This document shows positions 1 through 7,894 of a stretch of 46,105 nt of DNA, piece after piece; positions within the stretch are counted from its first letter, which is position 1, and each line of letters begins with the position of its first letter. Made by a program: the position numbers and the translations under genes. Source of the DNA: an uncultured Alphaproteobacteria bacterium (GTDB lineage: Bacteria; Pseudomonadota; Alphaproteobacteria; RF32; CAG-239); NCBI GenBank assembly GCA_944392225.1, contig CALXWB010000010.1, positions 1-46,105 of the forward strand, in the 5' to 3' direction. The notes beneath the pieces were generated by a model. The model had not been told where the DNA came from. It did not search any database and saw only the letters and a program-made list of their open reading frames with translations.

Positions 1-25
1 ATTGAAAAATAATAAAATTTTTTAG

Positions 26-53
26 TTGACATTCAAAACTTTTCCTGTATATT
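26..53 (+). promoter_or_regulatory. Promoter of rplM-rpsI
   Basis: A perfect -35 TTGACA (26-31) is followed after 16 bp by TATATT (48-53). The predicted start is near position 60, about 34 bases before rplM. This is sigma-70-like by eye and untested. Confidence 0.7.
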
Positions 54-93
54 CAAACCGAATTTAACCACTATCTTTAAAAAGAGAGAAAAT

Positions 94-561
94 ATGAACA
101 CATATGCAACAAAACCATCTGACATTGAAAGAAAATGGTATGTCGTTGACGCATCTGGAGTAGTATTGGGTCGTCTTTCTGCCGAAATCGCCAAGATTTT
201 GCGCGGCAAACACAAACCCTGCTTTGTTCCTAACTTGGACTGCGGTGACTATGTCGTTGTTATCAATGCTGATAAAGTAAAATTGACCGGTAAGAAATTG
301 ACTCACAAGAAATATTTCAAACACACCGGTTGGATTGGCGGAATCAAAGAAACCACCCCTGCAAAAATTTTGGCAGGTCGTTTCCCTGAAAGAGTTATCG
401 AGAAAGCTGTTGAACGCATGATTTCTCGTAATCCTTTGGGCCGTCAAATGATGACCAAATTGAAAGTTTATGCCGGTGAAAATCACCCGCACACAGCTCA
501 AAATCCGATTGTTTTGGATATTGCTGCTCAGAACCCGAAAAATAAAAGGAGTGCATTATAA
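94..561 (+). CDS. rplM: 50S ribosomal protein L13 (uL13)
   Basis: L13 is an early-assembly protein of the large ribosomal subunit and binds 23S rRNA. The 155-residue product matches the usual length for the family. It shows the typical N-terminus ([17 protein letters not shown]) and the central blocks [10 protein letters not shown] and [12 protein letters not shown]. The start has an AGAGAGAA purine-rich stretch just upstream. The stop codon overlaps the rpsI start by one base (TAATG), so the two genes are probably translationally coupled, as in most bacteria. The strong promoter at 26-53 fits a highly expressed ribosomal operon. Identification is secure. Confidence 0.98.
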   Translation: MNTYATKPSDIERKWYVVDASGVVLGRLSAEIAKILRGKHKPCFVPNLDCGDYVVVINADKVKLTGKKLTHKKYFKHTGWIGGIKETTPAKILAGRFPERVIEKAVERMISRNPLGRQMMTKLKVYAGENHPHTAQNPIVLDIAAQNPKNKRSAL

Positions 562-1019
562 TGGATTTGCAAGAAATCAAAAACGCCTCTAACAACGAAG
601 AAGTTAAGGTTCGTAAACCCAACCGCGACAAAATGGGTCGTTCTTATGCCACCGGCAAAAGAAAAGACGCCGTCGCTCGTGTATGGATTAAACCCGGAAA
701 AGGCAACATCACCATCAATGACAAATCCATTGACCAATATTTTGCTCGTCCGGTTTTGAAAATGATTATCAACCAACCGTTTGAAGTTGCCAACCGCGTT
801 AATGAATTTGACGTTGTTTGCACCGTAAAAGGCGGTGGCTTGTCTGGTCAAGCCGGTGCCATCAAACATGGTATTTCTAAAGCTTTGAACGAATATGAGC
901 CGGAATTGAGAGCCGTTTTGAAGAAAGCCGGCTTCTTGACCCGTGATGACCGTGTTGTTGAACGTAAAAAATACGGTCGCGCTAAAGCTCGTCGTTCTTA
1001 CCAATTCTCTAAACGTTAA
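561..1019 (+). CDS. rpsI: 30S ribosomal protein S9 (uS9)
   Basis: S9 sits in the head of the small ribosomal subunit, and its C-terminal tail contacts P-site tRNA. The 152-residue product has the family blocks [33 protein letters not shown] and the basic C-terminus ending in SKR. A roughly 25-residue charged N-terminal extension precedes the conserved core; short extensions of this kind occur in alphaproteobacteria. AGGAG lies just upstream inside the end of rplM, and the ATG overlaps the rplM stop by one base. A terminator follows at 1044-1077. Confidence 0.98.
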   Translation: MDLQEIKNASNNEEVKVRKPNRDKMGRSYATGKRKDAVARVWIKPGKGNITINDKSIDQYFARPVLKMIINQPFEVANRVNEFDVVCTVKGGGLSGQAGAIKHGISKALNEYEPELRAVLKKAGFLTRDDRVVERKKYGRAKARRSYQFSKR

Positions 1020-1043
1020 TCGTTTGGATTTGGAAACAAAATA

Positions 1044-1077
1044 CAAAAAGGGGTGCTGCTTGCACCTCTTTTTTTGT
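1044..1077 (+). terminator. Terminator of rplM-rpsI
   Basis: AGGGGTGC and GCACCTCT form an 8-bp stem with one G-T pair and a short loop, followed directly by a run of T. This is a canonical intrinsic terminator 25 bases after rpsI. Confidence 0.85.
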
Positions 1078-1096
1078 GTGTATTTGAATACAGGTT

Positions 1097-1135
1097 AAAC
1101 AAAACCCCTCACGAAAATATAATCGGTGAGGGGTT
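1097..1135 (-). terminator. Terminator of the CoA transferase operon
   Basis: A perfect 10-bp inverted repeat, AACCCCTCAC (1103-1112) with GTGAGGGGTT (1126-1135), is followed on the minus strand by TTTTGTTT. It lies just beyond the stop of the minus-strand CoA transferase beta gene. Confidence 0.8.
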
Positions 1136-1157
1136 AATTCTTTTAAAGTAGAAAAAA

Positions 1158-1823
1158 CTACACGGCTTGTTGTGTGAAGACATCAGGCACAATCAGCTCG
1201 GCATCTGTGGCGGCTAAAACATCTTCCAAAGAGAAAAGCGGGTTGATTTCTTTCAAGACCAAGCCTTGCGGGGTAACATCAATCACGCACATTTCGGTCA
1301 CAATCATATCCACTTCATGCGCCGCGGTGAGGGGAAGTGTGCATTTTTTGACAATGCGTTTTTCGCCTTTGGCCGTGTGTTCCATGGCGATAATCACTTT
1401 TTTTGCGCCCACCACCAAATCCATGGCGCCGCCCATACCCGGCACAAAAACCTCGGGCACCATCCAGTTGGCAAGGTTGCCTTCTTCATCAACTTGGAGC
1501 GCGCCCAAAACCGTGGCATCGACATGGCCGCCGCGAATAAGGGTGAAAGACATGGTGGTATCAAAAAAACAAGCTCCCGGTTTTGTGGTGACGGGAAGAC
1601 CGCCGGCATTGGTTACAATCGGGCGTTCCGGGGCATTAAAATCGCGGTGTCCGACGCCGATCATGCCGTTTTCTGATTGCAAAATGATATTCACATCATG
1701 CGGCACATGGTTGGCCACTTCGGTTGGCAGGCCGATACCCAAGGTGACAACATCGCCATTGTGGAGTTCTTGTGCCACACGTTTGGCAATAATTTCTCTT
1801 TTTTGTTCTTTAGAAAGTTCCAT
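1158..1823 (-). CDS. atoA: 3-oxoacid/acetate CoA-transferase, beta subunit
   Basis: This is the catalytic (B) subunit of a family I CoA transferase, which moves CoA between acyl-CoA and an acid such as acetate, butyrate or acetoacetate. The 221-residue product has the hallmark SENG active-site motif (Glu51 in LQSENGMIGVG), where the enzyme-glutamyl-CoA intermediate forms. It also has the glycine-rich block near residue 135 (PGMGGAMDLVVGAKK). AAAGGAG lies a few bases before the ATG. The alpha subunit lies 12 bases upstream, so the pair makes a two-gene operon. The exact acid (AtoAD, CtfAB or ScoAB type) cannot be told from sequence alone. Confidence 0.92.
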   Translation of the reverse strand: MELSKEQKREIIAKRVAQELHNGDVVTLGIGLPTEVANHVPHDVNIILQSENGMIGVGHRDFNAPERPIVTNAGGLPVTTKPGACFFDTTMSFTLIRGGHVDATVLGALQVDEEGNLANWMVPEVFVPGMGGAMDLVVGAKKVIIAMEHTAKGEKRIVKKCTLPLTAAHEVDMIVTEMCVIDVTPQGLVLKEINPLFSLEDVLAATDAELIVPDVFTQQAV

Positions 1824-1835
1824 TTTTTTGCTCCT

Positions 1836-2477
1836 TTACACGGCAATATAGTCAATAAACACCCCGGGAATGGTCACATAATTTGGGTCAAGCGGGGTAT
1901 CAGAGAGCTCTTGCGCCTCCACAATGACGGTATCGGCAGCGGTGGTCATCACGGTGTTAAAATTGCGGGTAGTGCCTTCCAAAAAGGCATTGCCGAACTT
2001 ATCGACTTTTGAGGCATAGATAATGGCATAATCGGCCTTGAGCGGTTTTTCAAAAATAAATTTTTTGCCGTCTATTTCAACGGTTTTTTTGCCTTCTTCG
2101 ACCGAGGTTCCCACGCCGGTTGGTGTTAAAACGCCGCCCAAACCGGCTCCGGCAGCGCGGATACGCTCAACCAAAGTTCCCATCGGCACAAGTTCAACCT
2201 CAATTTCTTTATTATGGAGTTGGCGTCCTGTTTCAGGGTTGGTTCCGATATGGGTAGTTATAACCTTTTTAACCAGTTTACTGACGATGAGCTTGCCTCT
2301 GCCGGAATCGGGCATACAAGTATCATTAGCAATGAGCGTCAAATCAGAAACGTTGTTTTTAACCAGTTCATCAATAATTTTGGCCGGTGTTCCGCAGCGC
2401 AAAAAACCGCCGATCATCACGGAAGAATTGCTTTTAACAATTTTTCCGGCCTCAGTGATAGAAATTATTTTTTTCAC
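1836..2477 (-). CDS. atoD: 3-oxoacid/acetate CoA-transferase, alpha subunit
   Basis: This is the CoA-binding (A) subunit partner of the downstream beta subunit. The 213-residue product carries the family landmarks GGFLRCGTP near residue 23, LTLIANDT near residue 46 and a Gly-rich GAGLGGVLTPTGVGT block near residue 112. The start is GTG at 2477 with AAGG about 8 bases upstream; no better ATG is present. Together the two subunits would let the cell interconvert acetoacetate or short-chain acyl-CoAs with acetate, fitting a fermentative or short-chain-fatty-acid-using metabolism. No thiolase or hydroxybutyryl-CoA dehydrogenase gene lies beside it here. Confidence 0.92.
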   Translation of the reverse strand: MKKIISITEAGKIVKSNSSVMIGGFLRCGTPAKIIDELVKNNVSDLTLIANDTCMPDSGRGKLIVSKLVKKVITTHIGTNPETGRQLHNKEIEVELVPMGTLVERIRAAGAGLGGVLTPTGVGTSVEEGKKTVEIDGKKFIFEKPLKADYAIIYASKVDKFGNAFLEGTTRNFNTVMTTAADTVIVEAQELSDTPLDPNYVTIPGVFIDYIAV

Positions 2478-2513
2478 TCTGTAACCTTAATCTAGTTGGG
2501 ATAATTTCCGCTT

Positions 2514-2542
2514 AATATAGCGCAAAATATTTTAAAAGTCAT
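2514..2542 (-). promoter_or_regulatory. Candidate promoter of the CoA transferase operon
   Basis: On the minus strand ATGACT is followed after 17 bp by TATATT, 37 bases before the alpha-subunit GTG start. The -35 is imperfect (4 of 6), so confidence is moderate. Confidence 0.45.
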
Positions 2543-2636
2543 TATTTTTTTGTAAATGGCGGATAAATGCGAATTGGGACTTTTTCTTTTGCAAAAATTT
2601 GTTAATCTGAAAACAAGGAGTTTTGAGGAAAATATC

Positions 2637-4298
2637 ATGATATGTAATGAAGTCAAAATCACGGATGCTTTGGGGCAATATCTGTTTAACACGATATCCA
2701 TTGGCGGCCAAATATTACCGCGGGCACATAAGCTGCAAGAAGAAGACATAGTTTTGTTAAAGCAAAACAATATCAACAAAATTTTTGTGGCTCAAGCCGA
2801 AGATGGGGATATTGACTATAAAACGGCATTAGGTGAGGTGGCAGCCAAGCTCTGTGGCAAAAACACGGCCTATAGCATTGGTGAAGACGGCATCTGTCGC
2901 ATTGTGGCCGGCATAGATGGTATTTTTATGATAAACGAGGAGCGGGTGGCCAAGTTCAACCGTCATGGCGGCTATTTTATTTTGAATACCATCCAAGCTT
3001 ATAAGATTGTGCAAAAGTCGGTTGTGATAGCCGAGCTTGAGCTCAATCTGCCGATTGTGCCGCAAAAAATTGTTGATGAAATGTTGTTAAACCTCTCCGG
3101 CAACAGCGATATGCTTTCCGTGCATGATATCAGCGCCAAAAAAGTGGGCCTGTTTTATACACGTTTGACCAATGATAAAGCCGAAACCAGGCATTTTACC
3201 AGCATTGTCAAACGCTTGGTAAAAGATTTTCCCAATCTGGATTTAAAGTTTGGCAACGAATATGAAACCTTGCACCAAACGGAAGAAATTGCCAATGTGT
3301 TGCAGCGGGCTTTGAGAGAAGACAATGATATTTTGTTTGTTCTTCCCGGTCAGCAAACCCGTTGTCCGCATGATGTTTTGATAAAGGCTTTGAACAGTTT
3401 GGTGGATGAAATTGTTTGTCCTTATCTGCCTCAAGTCGGCGCCGGAGATTTTATCATAGCTTCCAAAAAAGGAAAAAAGATAATTGTCATTCCGTATAAT
3501 TATGGAATTATAGACAGTTCATATGCGGTGCGCTATATCAAGCAAGCCATTGTGGCAGACAAGCTTCATACATATGATTTCAATCATCCGCAAAATTTCA
3601 TCATTCAGGAAGAAAACAAAATATCAGCTGAAAATGTGGCTCATTTCATCTCTTCGGAAGGTTATGACGAGCGCCCGGATGTGCCACACATTGCCGCCGT
3701 GGTTTTGGCCGCAGGCGTTGGGTCAAGATGCGGCAAAAACAAGCTTTTGGCAGATGTCAACGGCCAACCTTTGTTTATGCGCGCATTGATGGCTGCCGTG
3801 CGCTCCAAAGCCTCTCCCGTGTTTTTAATCACCGGGCATCAGGCAGAAGCCATGGAAGAGTTTTTGGATAAAATTGATATCAATGTTTTATACAATTCGG
3901 CATATCGGTCAGGTATCCGCACCTCAATTGCACTGGGCATAAAATCTGTTCCGGCCTTTTGTGACGGGGTTATACTCATTCCGGCAGACATGCCGAACGT
4001 CACGGCAGAAGAAATCAACCATATGATTTCTGCCTTTGAAAAAGGCAAAGACAAACAAGTGATAATGTGCGTGAATAAAGGCAAAAAAACAAACCCGATA
4101 ATCTGGAGCAAAGACTTATATGAGCATGCCGACATTGTGCCGGAAGATTCTCATTTGCGCCCGGTTTTTGTAGAGTTCACGGACCATAGCAAATTGCTGG
4201 AAGTTGAAAAGCCGGAACAAGCTCTTGACGTGACATATCCGCTTGACTTGGAAGACTTCATCAAAGCCAACACCCCAAAGAAACAAGTCCAAAAATAA
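2637..4298 (+). CDS. Molybdopterin-binding domain fused to MocA-like nucleotidyltransferase
   Basis: This is a two-part protein of 553 residues. The C-terminal part (about 350-545) is a MobA/MocA-type nucleotidyltransferase. It has the nucleotide-binding signature VLAAGVGSRCGKNKLL at about 356-371, GHQAEAM and the metal-site block IPADMP. MocA transfers CMP to molybdenum cofactor to make the cytosine dinucleotide form used by xanthine-dehydrogenase-type enzymes. The N-terminal part resembles the MoeA/MogA molybdopterin-binding fold; alphaproteobacteria are known to carry this fusion. I start at 2637 because GAGG lies about 9 bases upstream. An in-frame ATG at 2556 lacks a ribosome site and adds residues the family lacks. 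No molybdoenzyme or other cofactor gene is nearby. The substrate is inferred from family. Confidence 0.8.
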   Translation: MICNEVKITDALGQYLFNTISIGGQILPRAHKLQEEDIVLLKQNNINKIFVAQAEDGDIDYKTALGEVAAKLCGKNTAYSIGEDGICRIVAGIDGIFMINEERVAKFNRHGGYFILNTIQAYKIVQKSVVIAELELNLPIVPQKIVDEMLLNLSGNSDMLSVHDISAKKVGLFYTRLTNDKAETRHFTSIVKRLVKDFPNLDLKFGNEYETLHQTEEIANVLQRALREDNDILFVLPGQQTRCPHDVLIKALNSLVDEIVCPYLPQVGAGDFIIASKKGKKIIVIPYNYGIIDSSYAVRYIKQAIVADKLHTYDFNHPQNFIIQEENKISAENVAHFISSEGYDERPDVPHIAAVVLAAGVGSRCGKNKLLADVNGQPLFMRALMAAVRSKASPVFLITGHQAEAMEEFLDKIDINVLYNSAYRSGIRTSIALGIKSVPAFCDGVILIPADMPNVTAEEINHMISAFEKGKDKQVIMCVNKGKKTNPIIWSKDLYEHADIVPEDSHLRPVFVEFTDHSKLLEVEKPEQALDVTYPLDLEDFIKANTPKKQVQK

Positions 4299-4349
4299 CC
4301 TTTCCGCCAAATGGCTTGGCAGGTAGAACACGCTTTTTAAGAAGATAAA

Positions 4350-4787
4350 TCAGACCAGTTTATCAACCTCTTCAATCAGCTCGTTTTTCTCATAAAAATG
4401 TTTGAGATAAGATTGCTCTTTGCGCTCTTTGGTTTCTTTTGAAATCATGGATTGATTGTTGCCGTAAATGCCGATTTTGTTCACATTATTAGTCGGCGGC
4501 AAATCTTCTTGTTCATAGATTCCGCTTGCTTCCAAAGCCTCAATGGCATTGGGCACATAAGCTTGTGATTGATTGCCTGAAAAATCTTGGTTTTCTTCAG
4601 AATCTTTTGCTTGTTGATATTCTTGTTTATTGCGGCGATCTTCATCAAAATCCTTTTTGACCAAGACATTATTGCCGGTATCAATATGCTCAACAAAACC
4701 TTCGCCCTGACTCCCAAGGGGAGACAAACGTTCTTTTCTTGTCGGGAAGGAAGCGCCTGACACTTTTCTGGTAGACGATATACTCAT
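4350..4787 (-). CDS. Hypothetical protein, low-complexity and charged
   Basis: I do not recognise this 145-residue protein. It is very polar, rich in Glu, Asn, Gln, Lys and Ser, with no membrane segment or signal peptide, and looks largely disordered. The N-terminus is Ser/Arg-rich and the C-terminus (about 118-145) could form a helix. GGAGAA lies about 7 bases before the ATG and an extended -10 promoter lies upstream, so the gene is probably real and expressed. It is convergent with the MocA-like gene and downstream of the nagZ/TatA-like operon but separated from it by a terminator. No function can be assigned. Confidence 0.65.
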   Translation of the reverse strand: MSISSTRKVSGASFPTRKERLSPLGSQGEGFVEHIDTGNNVLVKKDFDEDRRNKQEYQQAKDSEENQDFSGNQSQAYVPNAIEALEASGIYEQEDLPPTNNVNKIGIYGNNQSMISKETKERKEQSYLKHFYEKNELIEEVDKLV

Positions 4788-4825
4788 TGTAATTCTCCAA
4801 CGGTATTTTTTTAACCCATATATAT

Positions 4826-4855
4826 ATTATAACACAAAAAGTTAAAAAAATCTAT
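4826..4855 (-). promoter_or_regulatory. Candidate promoter for the 4350-4787 gene
   Basis: On the minus strand a perfect TATAAT (4826-4831) is preceded by TGT, giving an extended -10. No good -35 is visible. It lies 39 bases before the ATG. Confidence 0.45.
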
Positions 4856-4875
4856 ATATATTTGATTTTTCTAAA

Positions 4876-4912
4876 AAAATAATAATAAAAGAAAGCGCTC
4901 AAAATTGGGCGC
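4876..4912 (-). terminator. Terminator after the nagZ/TatA-like operon
   Basis: GCGCCC and GAGCGC on the minus strand form a 6-bp stem around an AATTTT loop (4895-4912). A long T-rich tract follows (TTTCTTTTATTATTATTTTTTT region). It begins 8 bases after the TatA-like stop codon. Confidence 0.65.
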
Positions 4913-4919
4913 CGAAAAC

Positions 4920-5069
4920 TTATTGTTTATCATTTATATTTTGATTATTTTTATCGTTTTGCAAAATTTTGCCGATATTGTCTTTTAACTTATTTCCGAA
5001 ACTTTTGATATTTCCGCCGGAAAAAATAACCACCACCACGGCAATAAGGATAATCCACTCAAACATCAT
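4920..5069 (-). CDS. TatA-like small membrane protein (49 aa)
   Basis: This short gene begins with ATG at 5069, overlapping the nagZ stop in an ATGA arrangement, with AGGAGAG directly upstream. The 49-residue product has one N-terminal membrane segment (FEWIILIAVVVVIFSGG). A Gly/Phe hinge and a short amphipathic stretch (IKSFGNKLKDNIGKIL) follow, then a polar Asn/Lys-rich tail. That order is the TatA/TatE design for the twin-arginine export pore. In many alphaproteobacteria nagZ is followed by scpAB and tatABC, so position supports the call. The protein is shorter than typical TatA, lacks the classic FGPxKLPE string, and no tatB or tatC follows. It could instead be an unrelated small membrane protein. 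Confidence 0.6.
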   Translation of the reverse strand: MMFEWIILIAVVVVIFSGGNIKSFGNKLKDNIGKILQNDKNNQNINDKQ

Positions 5070-6157
5070 TCACTCTCCTGTTTATGTTTTTGCATCAAAT
5101 GCAAAATTTCTGTTGCATCATATTTATCATCATAAGCTTCAATCTGTTTATAAACATCAAAATATTCAGATTGTGCTGTTTTAATATCAACTTTAGATTT
5201 ATGATGGAGTATATCTCTGATTTTTGCAAGTCTGATTAAAGAGTTATCAGACAGAAAATATTTTTGTTTTGTTAAAACGGAGAGCTCATCTTCATTGGCC
5301 GAGCAATAGCAAAAAGCATCGCATCCGGCTTGCAAAGCTTTGGCGGCTTTGTCTTCCACACGGCCTTTAAGAGCATGCATATCGATGGCATCGGAGATGA
5401 GAAAACCATCAAAGCCGATAATTTTGCGGATAACGGTATCAATCACTTTTTTGCTTTGAGTTGCAGGAGTTTTAGCATCCACCGCCTCAAGCATGATATG
5501 CGCGGTCATCCCTGCAGGAGAATGATTGTTGACTTGAAAAGGATAAAAATCTTTTTCAAGTTCTTTGAGCGATTGTTTTATGATGGGCAAACCCAAATGA
5601 GGGTCGCAGGCAGCATGTCCGTGTCCGGGCAAATGTTTGATACAAGGGCAAATGCCGTTTTGGATATATGTATCCACCATGGTTTTTCCGAGCCGGGCCG
5701 CTTTTTTTTCATCACTGGAAAAGCAGCGGCTTTTTAAGGCATCTGTTGTTTCGGGATAGCAAATATCCAGGCAGGGGGCATAGTTCCAGTTGATACCGCA
5801 AGCTTTAAGGTCATGGGCAATCAAAAGGGCATGATTTTTGGCTGTTTTAAGGGCCGTGTCGGCACCGTATGTGTCATCAATCTTGCCCAAATCAATCTGC
5901 GCGGCACAAGGGAAAAATTCCGGCTCTCGCAGGCGACGCACGCGACCGCCTTCTTGGTCAACGGCAATCAAAACATCGTCTCTGCCGATAGTTTCTTTAA
6001 TTTCGCGGCAAAGTTTTTGCAGCTGAGTTTTGTTTTGAATATTTCTGCCAAAAAGAGAAATGCCGAGCGGGTTAGATTTTTCCATCCACATTTTTTCATT
6101 ATCGGAAAGGGAAGTTCCGGCAATGGAAAGCATGGCTGCAAAAATCGGTTTTTCCAT
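5066..6157 (-). CDS. nagZ: Beta-N-acetylhexosaminidase NagZ (GH3)
   Basis: NagZ removes N-acetylglucosamine from anhydromuropeptides in the cytosol during peptidoglycan recycling. The 363-residue product has the substrate-binding block AVDQEGGRVRRL at 65-76. The catalytic Asp-His loop KHLPGHGHAACDPH (174-187, His179 and Asp185) and the nucleophile Asp256 in ISDAIDM are present. I use the ATG at 6157, which has AGGAAAA upstream; an in-frame extension to 6277 would run back into the protease gene and adds no family sequence. The gene follows the site-2 protease by 10 bases and overlaps the TatA-like gene, so it sits inside a four-gene minus-strand operon. No other recycling genes lie here. Confidence 0.93.
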   Translation of the reverse strand: MEKPIFAAMLSIAGTSLSDNEKMWMEKSNPLGISLFGRNIQNKTQLQKLCREIKETIGRDDVLIAVDQEGGRVRRLREPEFFPCAAQIDLGKIDDTYGADTALKTAKNHALLIAHDLKACGINWNYAPCLDICYPETTDALKSRCFSSDEKKAARLGKTMVDTYIQNGICPCIKHLPGHGHAACDPHLGLPIIKQSLKELEKDFYPFQVNNHSPAGMTAHIMLEAVDAKTPATQSKKVIDTVIRKIIGFDGFLISDAIDMHALKGRVEDKAAKALQAGCDAFCYCSANEDELSVLTKQKYFLSDNSLIRLAKIRDILHHKSKVDIKTAQSEYFDVYKQIEAYDDKYDATEILHLMQKHKQESE

Positions 6158-6167
6158 ATTTTTTTTC

Positions 6168-6830
6168 CTAGAGCAAAAGAGAGATAAAAAATTTAGAAAC
6201 GCTGGTGATATACCAACCCAGAATATTCCAATTGGCATTAAAAATTTGACCGATGAGAGGCAAGACAAAAGCCACAATCAAAAACAAGGTCAAGCCCAAG
6301 CGGTCTGCGGCAATATATTTTTTTGCCCAAACCTTATCAATGCCGCCGAAAAAGATTTTAGAACCGTCCATTGGCGGAAAAGGCAAAATATTAAACACGG
6401 CCAAGATGATATTATAAACCACCATATTAACCAAGAAAACCTCCAAAATTCCGTGCAAAAGCGGTGCGGAAATGAGGTTGACGCCAAGCAGCAAAACAGC
6501 AGAAACAAGTGCCAATATAATGTTCATCACAATACCGGCAGAAGCCACAATCAACATATCTTTTTTGGTATGAATTTTTGCAAAATTAACCGGCACGGGT
6601 TTGGCCCAACCAAAAACAAAGCCCACGCTGGAAAGGTAGAGCAGCACGGGCAAAATGATGGTGCCGAACAAGTCCACATGTTTGATGGGGTTGAGCGAAA
6701 GGCGCCCAAATCTTTGCGCGGTGTTATCACCAAGCTTGAGCGCGGCATAACCATGGGCCAACTCATGTAAAACAATGGCCAAAACAATCGGAATAAAATT
6801 CAGAACAAAAACAAATATGTGTGTCAGCAT
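6168..6830 (-). CDS. Site-2 protease family (M50) membrane metalloprotease
   Basis: This is a zinc metalloprotease that cuts within membranes. The 220-residue product has the HExxH zinc site within a membrane helix (LHELAHGYAA, His22, Glu23, His26). The third ligand lies in NILPFPPMDGS (Asp155). About five hydrophobic segments are visible. It is the short YwhC/Rip3-like form without a PDZ domain, and its substrates are unknown. The start codon overlaps the SPOR-gene stop by one base (TAATG) and nagZ starts 10 bases after its stop. Genes of this type are not the usual neighbour of nagZ; scpA is more common there. Confidence 0.9.
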   Translation of the reverse strand: MLTHIFVFVLNFIPIVLAIVLHELAHGYAALKLGDNTAQRFGRLSLNPIKHVDLFGTIILPVLLYLSSVGFVFGWAKPVPVNFAKIHTKKDMLIVASAGIVMNIILALVSAVLLLGVNLISAPLLHGILEVFLVNMVVYNIILAVFNILPFPPMDGSKIFFGGIDKVWAKKYIAADRLGLTLFLIVAFVLPLIGQIFNANWNILGWYITSVSKFFISLLL

Positions 6831-7810
6831 TATTTTTTCTTTACAAAGCAGGTGCCGCCGAGTGCTTTAATGTCGTTGCACAAATCGTCTGCACCGCTGC
6901 GGTCAGGAAAAGCACCGGCTTTCAAACGATAGTAGACACCTTTGGCGCCCAAATCGGCTGTTTCAATTTCATAAGGAAGACCTGATAGCATATTATATTT
7001 TTTATTCAAGCTTTTCCACGATTTTTCAACCGAAGATTTATTGTTGGAAGAAATAAGTTGCACTTGCCAAACCCCGTTTTGAATCGTGCTGGGTTCAGAG
7101 TTAGAAACAACTTTTCCGTCTTTTATCTGTGCATTATAGACAGATTTAACCGGTTCGGCTTTTGGCGCTTCTTTCGAAGATTCTGCTTTTTTCGGTTCAG
7201 CTTTGGGGGCTGTGGCAGAAAGCTCTTGCGCTGCCTGAGCCAAAGTTTTTGTTTCTTCGGGCTTAGGCTCGTTTTTCACGGCGCTGACTTTGGGGGCCGA
7301 TTCCACATTCACAATTTTTTCGGCTTGTTCGGCAACGGTTGTATCTTTAACTTCCTTTTCAGCTTGAGAAATCACATCATTAATAGAAGCAGGAGCAGCA
7401 TCTTCTTTGGGTGCAATAACGGGCATTTTGGGCTGTTCCGGCGGCGGCAAGAGATTTTCCACCACTTTTTTATTATCTTCGGACTTGTCCAAAATATTAT
7501 AAACGGATTTATCCTGATTTAAAATTTCCATACCGCCGGGTTCGGTCGGTTGAACTTTAATGGCAGTCTGCGGACGGCGAATAACGGGAAGCTCCACATC
7601 GCCGTTTTGAGCATATCTCGGAGACAGCACAAACCAACCGACAATGCCGGCCAAAACCACGCCTGAGACGGCACCGATAAACACACTGCGCGACTTGTTG
7701 AGCTCATTTTTTCTTTCTTCAAAAGAAATGTTTGATTGCTCGGCAATCTTTTGACGAAACTCATTTAAGAAATCATCATTTTTATTATTATCGGGAAAAT
7801 CGGGAAACAT
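6830..7810 (-). CDS. SPOR-domain cell-division/envelope protein
   Basis: The 326-residue product has a short cytosolic N-terminus and one membrane segment at about 37-55 (AVSGVVLAGIVGWFVL). A long Glu/Lys/Pro/Ala-rich periplasmic linker leads to a C-terminal SPOR domain (about 245-326, starting VWQVQLISSNN). SPOR domains bind glycan strands lacking stem peptides at the division site. I chose ATG 7810 because AGAGGTGG lies just before it; an upstream ATG at 7828 has no site. It heads the SPOR-protease-nagZ-TatA-like operon. This gene type sits between argS and nagZ in many alphaproteobacteria; argS is absent here. Confidence 0.88.
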   Translation of the reverse strand: MFPDFPDNNKNDDFLNEFRQKIAEQSNISFEERKNELNKSRSVFIGAVSGVVLAGIVGWFVLSPRYAQNGDVELPVIRRPQTAIKVQPTEPGGMEILNQDKSVYNILDKSEDNKKVVENLLPPPEQPKMPVIAPKEDAAPASINDVISQAEKEVKDTTVAEQAEKIVNVESAPKVSAVKNEPKPEETKTLAQAAQELSATAPKAEPKKAESSKEAPKAEPVKSVYNAQIKDGKVVSNSEPSTIQNGVWQVQLISSNNKSSVEKSWKSLNKKYNMLSGLPYEIETADLGAKGVYYRLKAGAFPDRSGADDLCNDIKALGGTCFVKKK

Positions 7811-7821
7811 AAGCCACCTCT

Positions 7822-7850
7822 CTTGCATAAAACTTTAAATTTAATGCAAG
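7822..7850. promoter_or_regulatory. Inverted repeat upstream of the SPOR operon
   Basis: CTTGCAT (7822-7828) and ATGCAAG (7844-7850) form a perfect 7-bp inverted repeat with an A/T-rich centre. It lies 12 bases upstream of the SPOR-gene start and just upstream of its ribosome site. It could be an operator or a leader hairpin. Confidence 0.35.
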
Positions 7851-7894
7851 AATAGAACAAAAAGCTTTATAATCATTTAACAAACAAACATTTT

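Noticed and set aside
4299-4349. Terminator after the MocA-like fusion gene
   Set aside because: GCCAA/TTGGC can pair around a short loop near 4307-4321, but the stem is only 5 bp and no T run follows.
7058-7522. Phe/Arg-rich open frame antisense to the SPOR protein
   Set aside because: The low-complexity composition mirrors the Glu/Lys/Ala linker of the real gene on the other strand.
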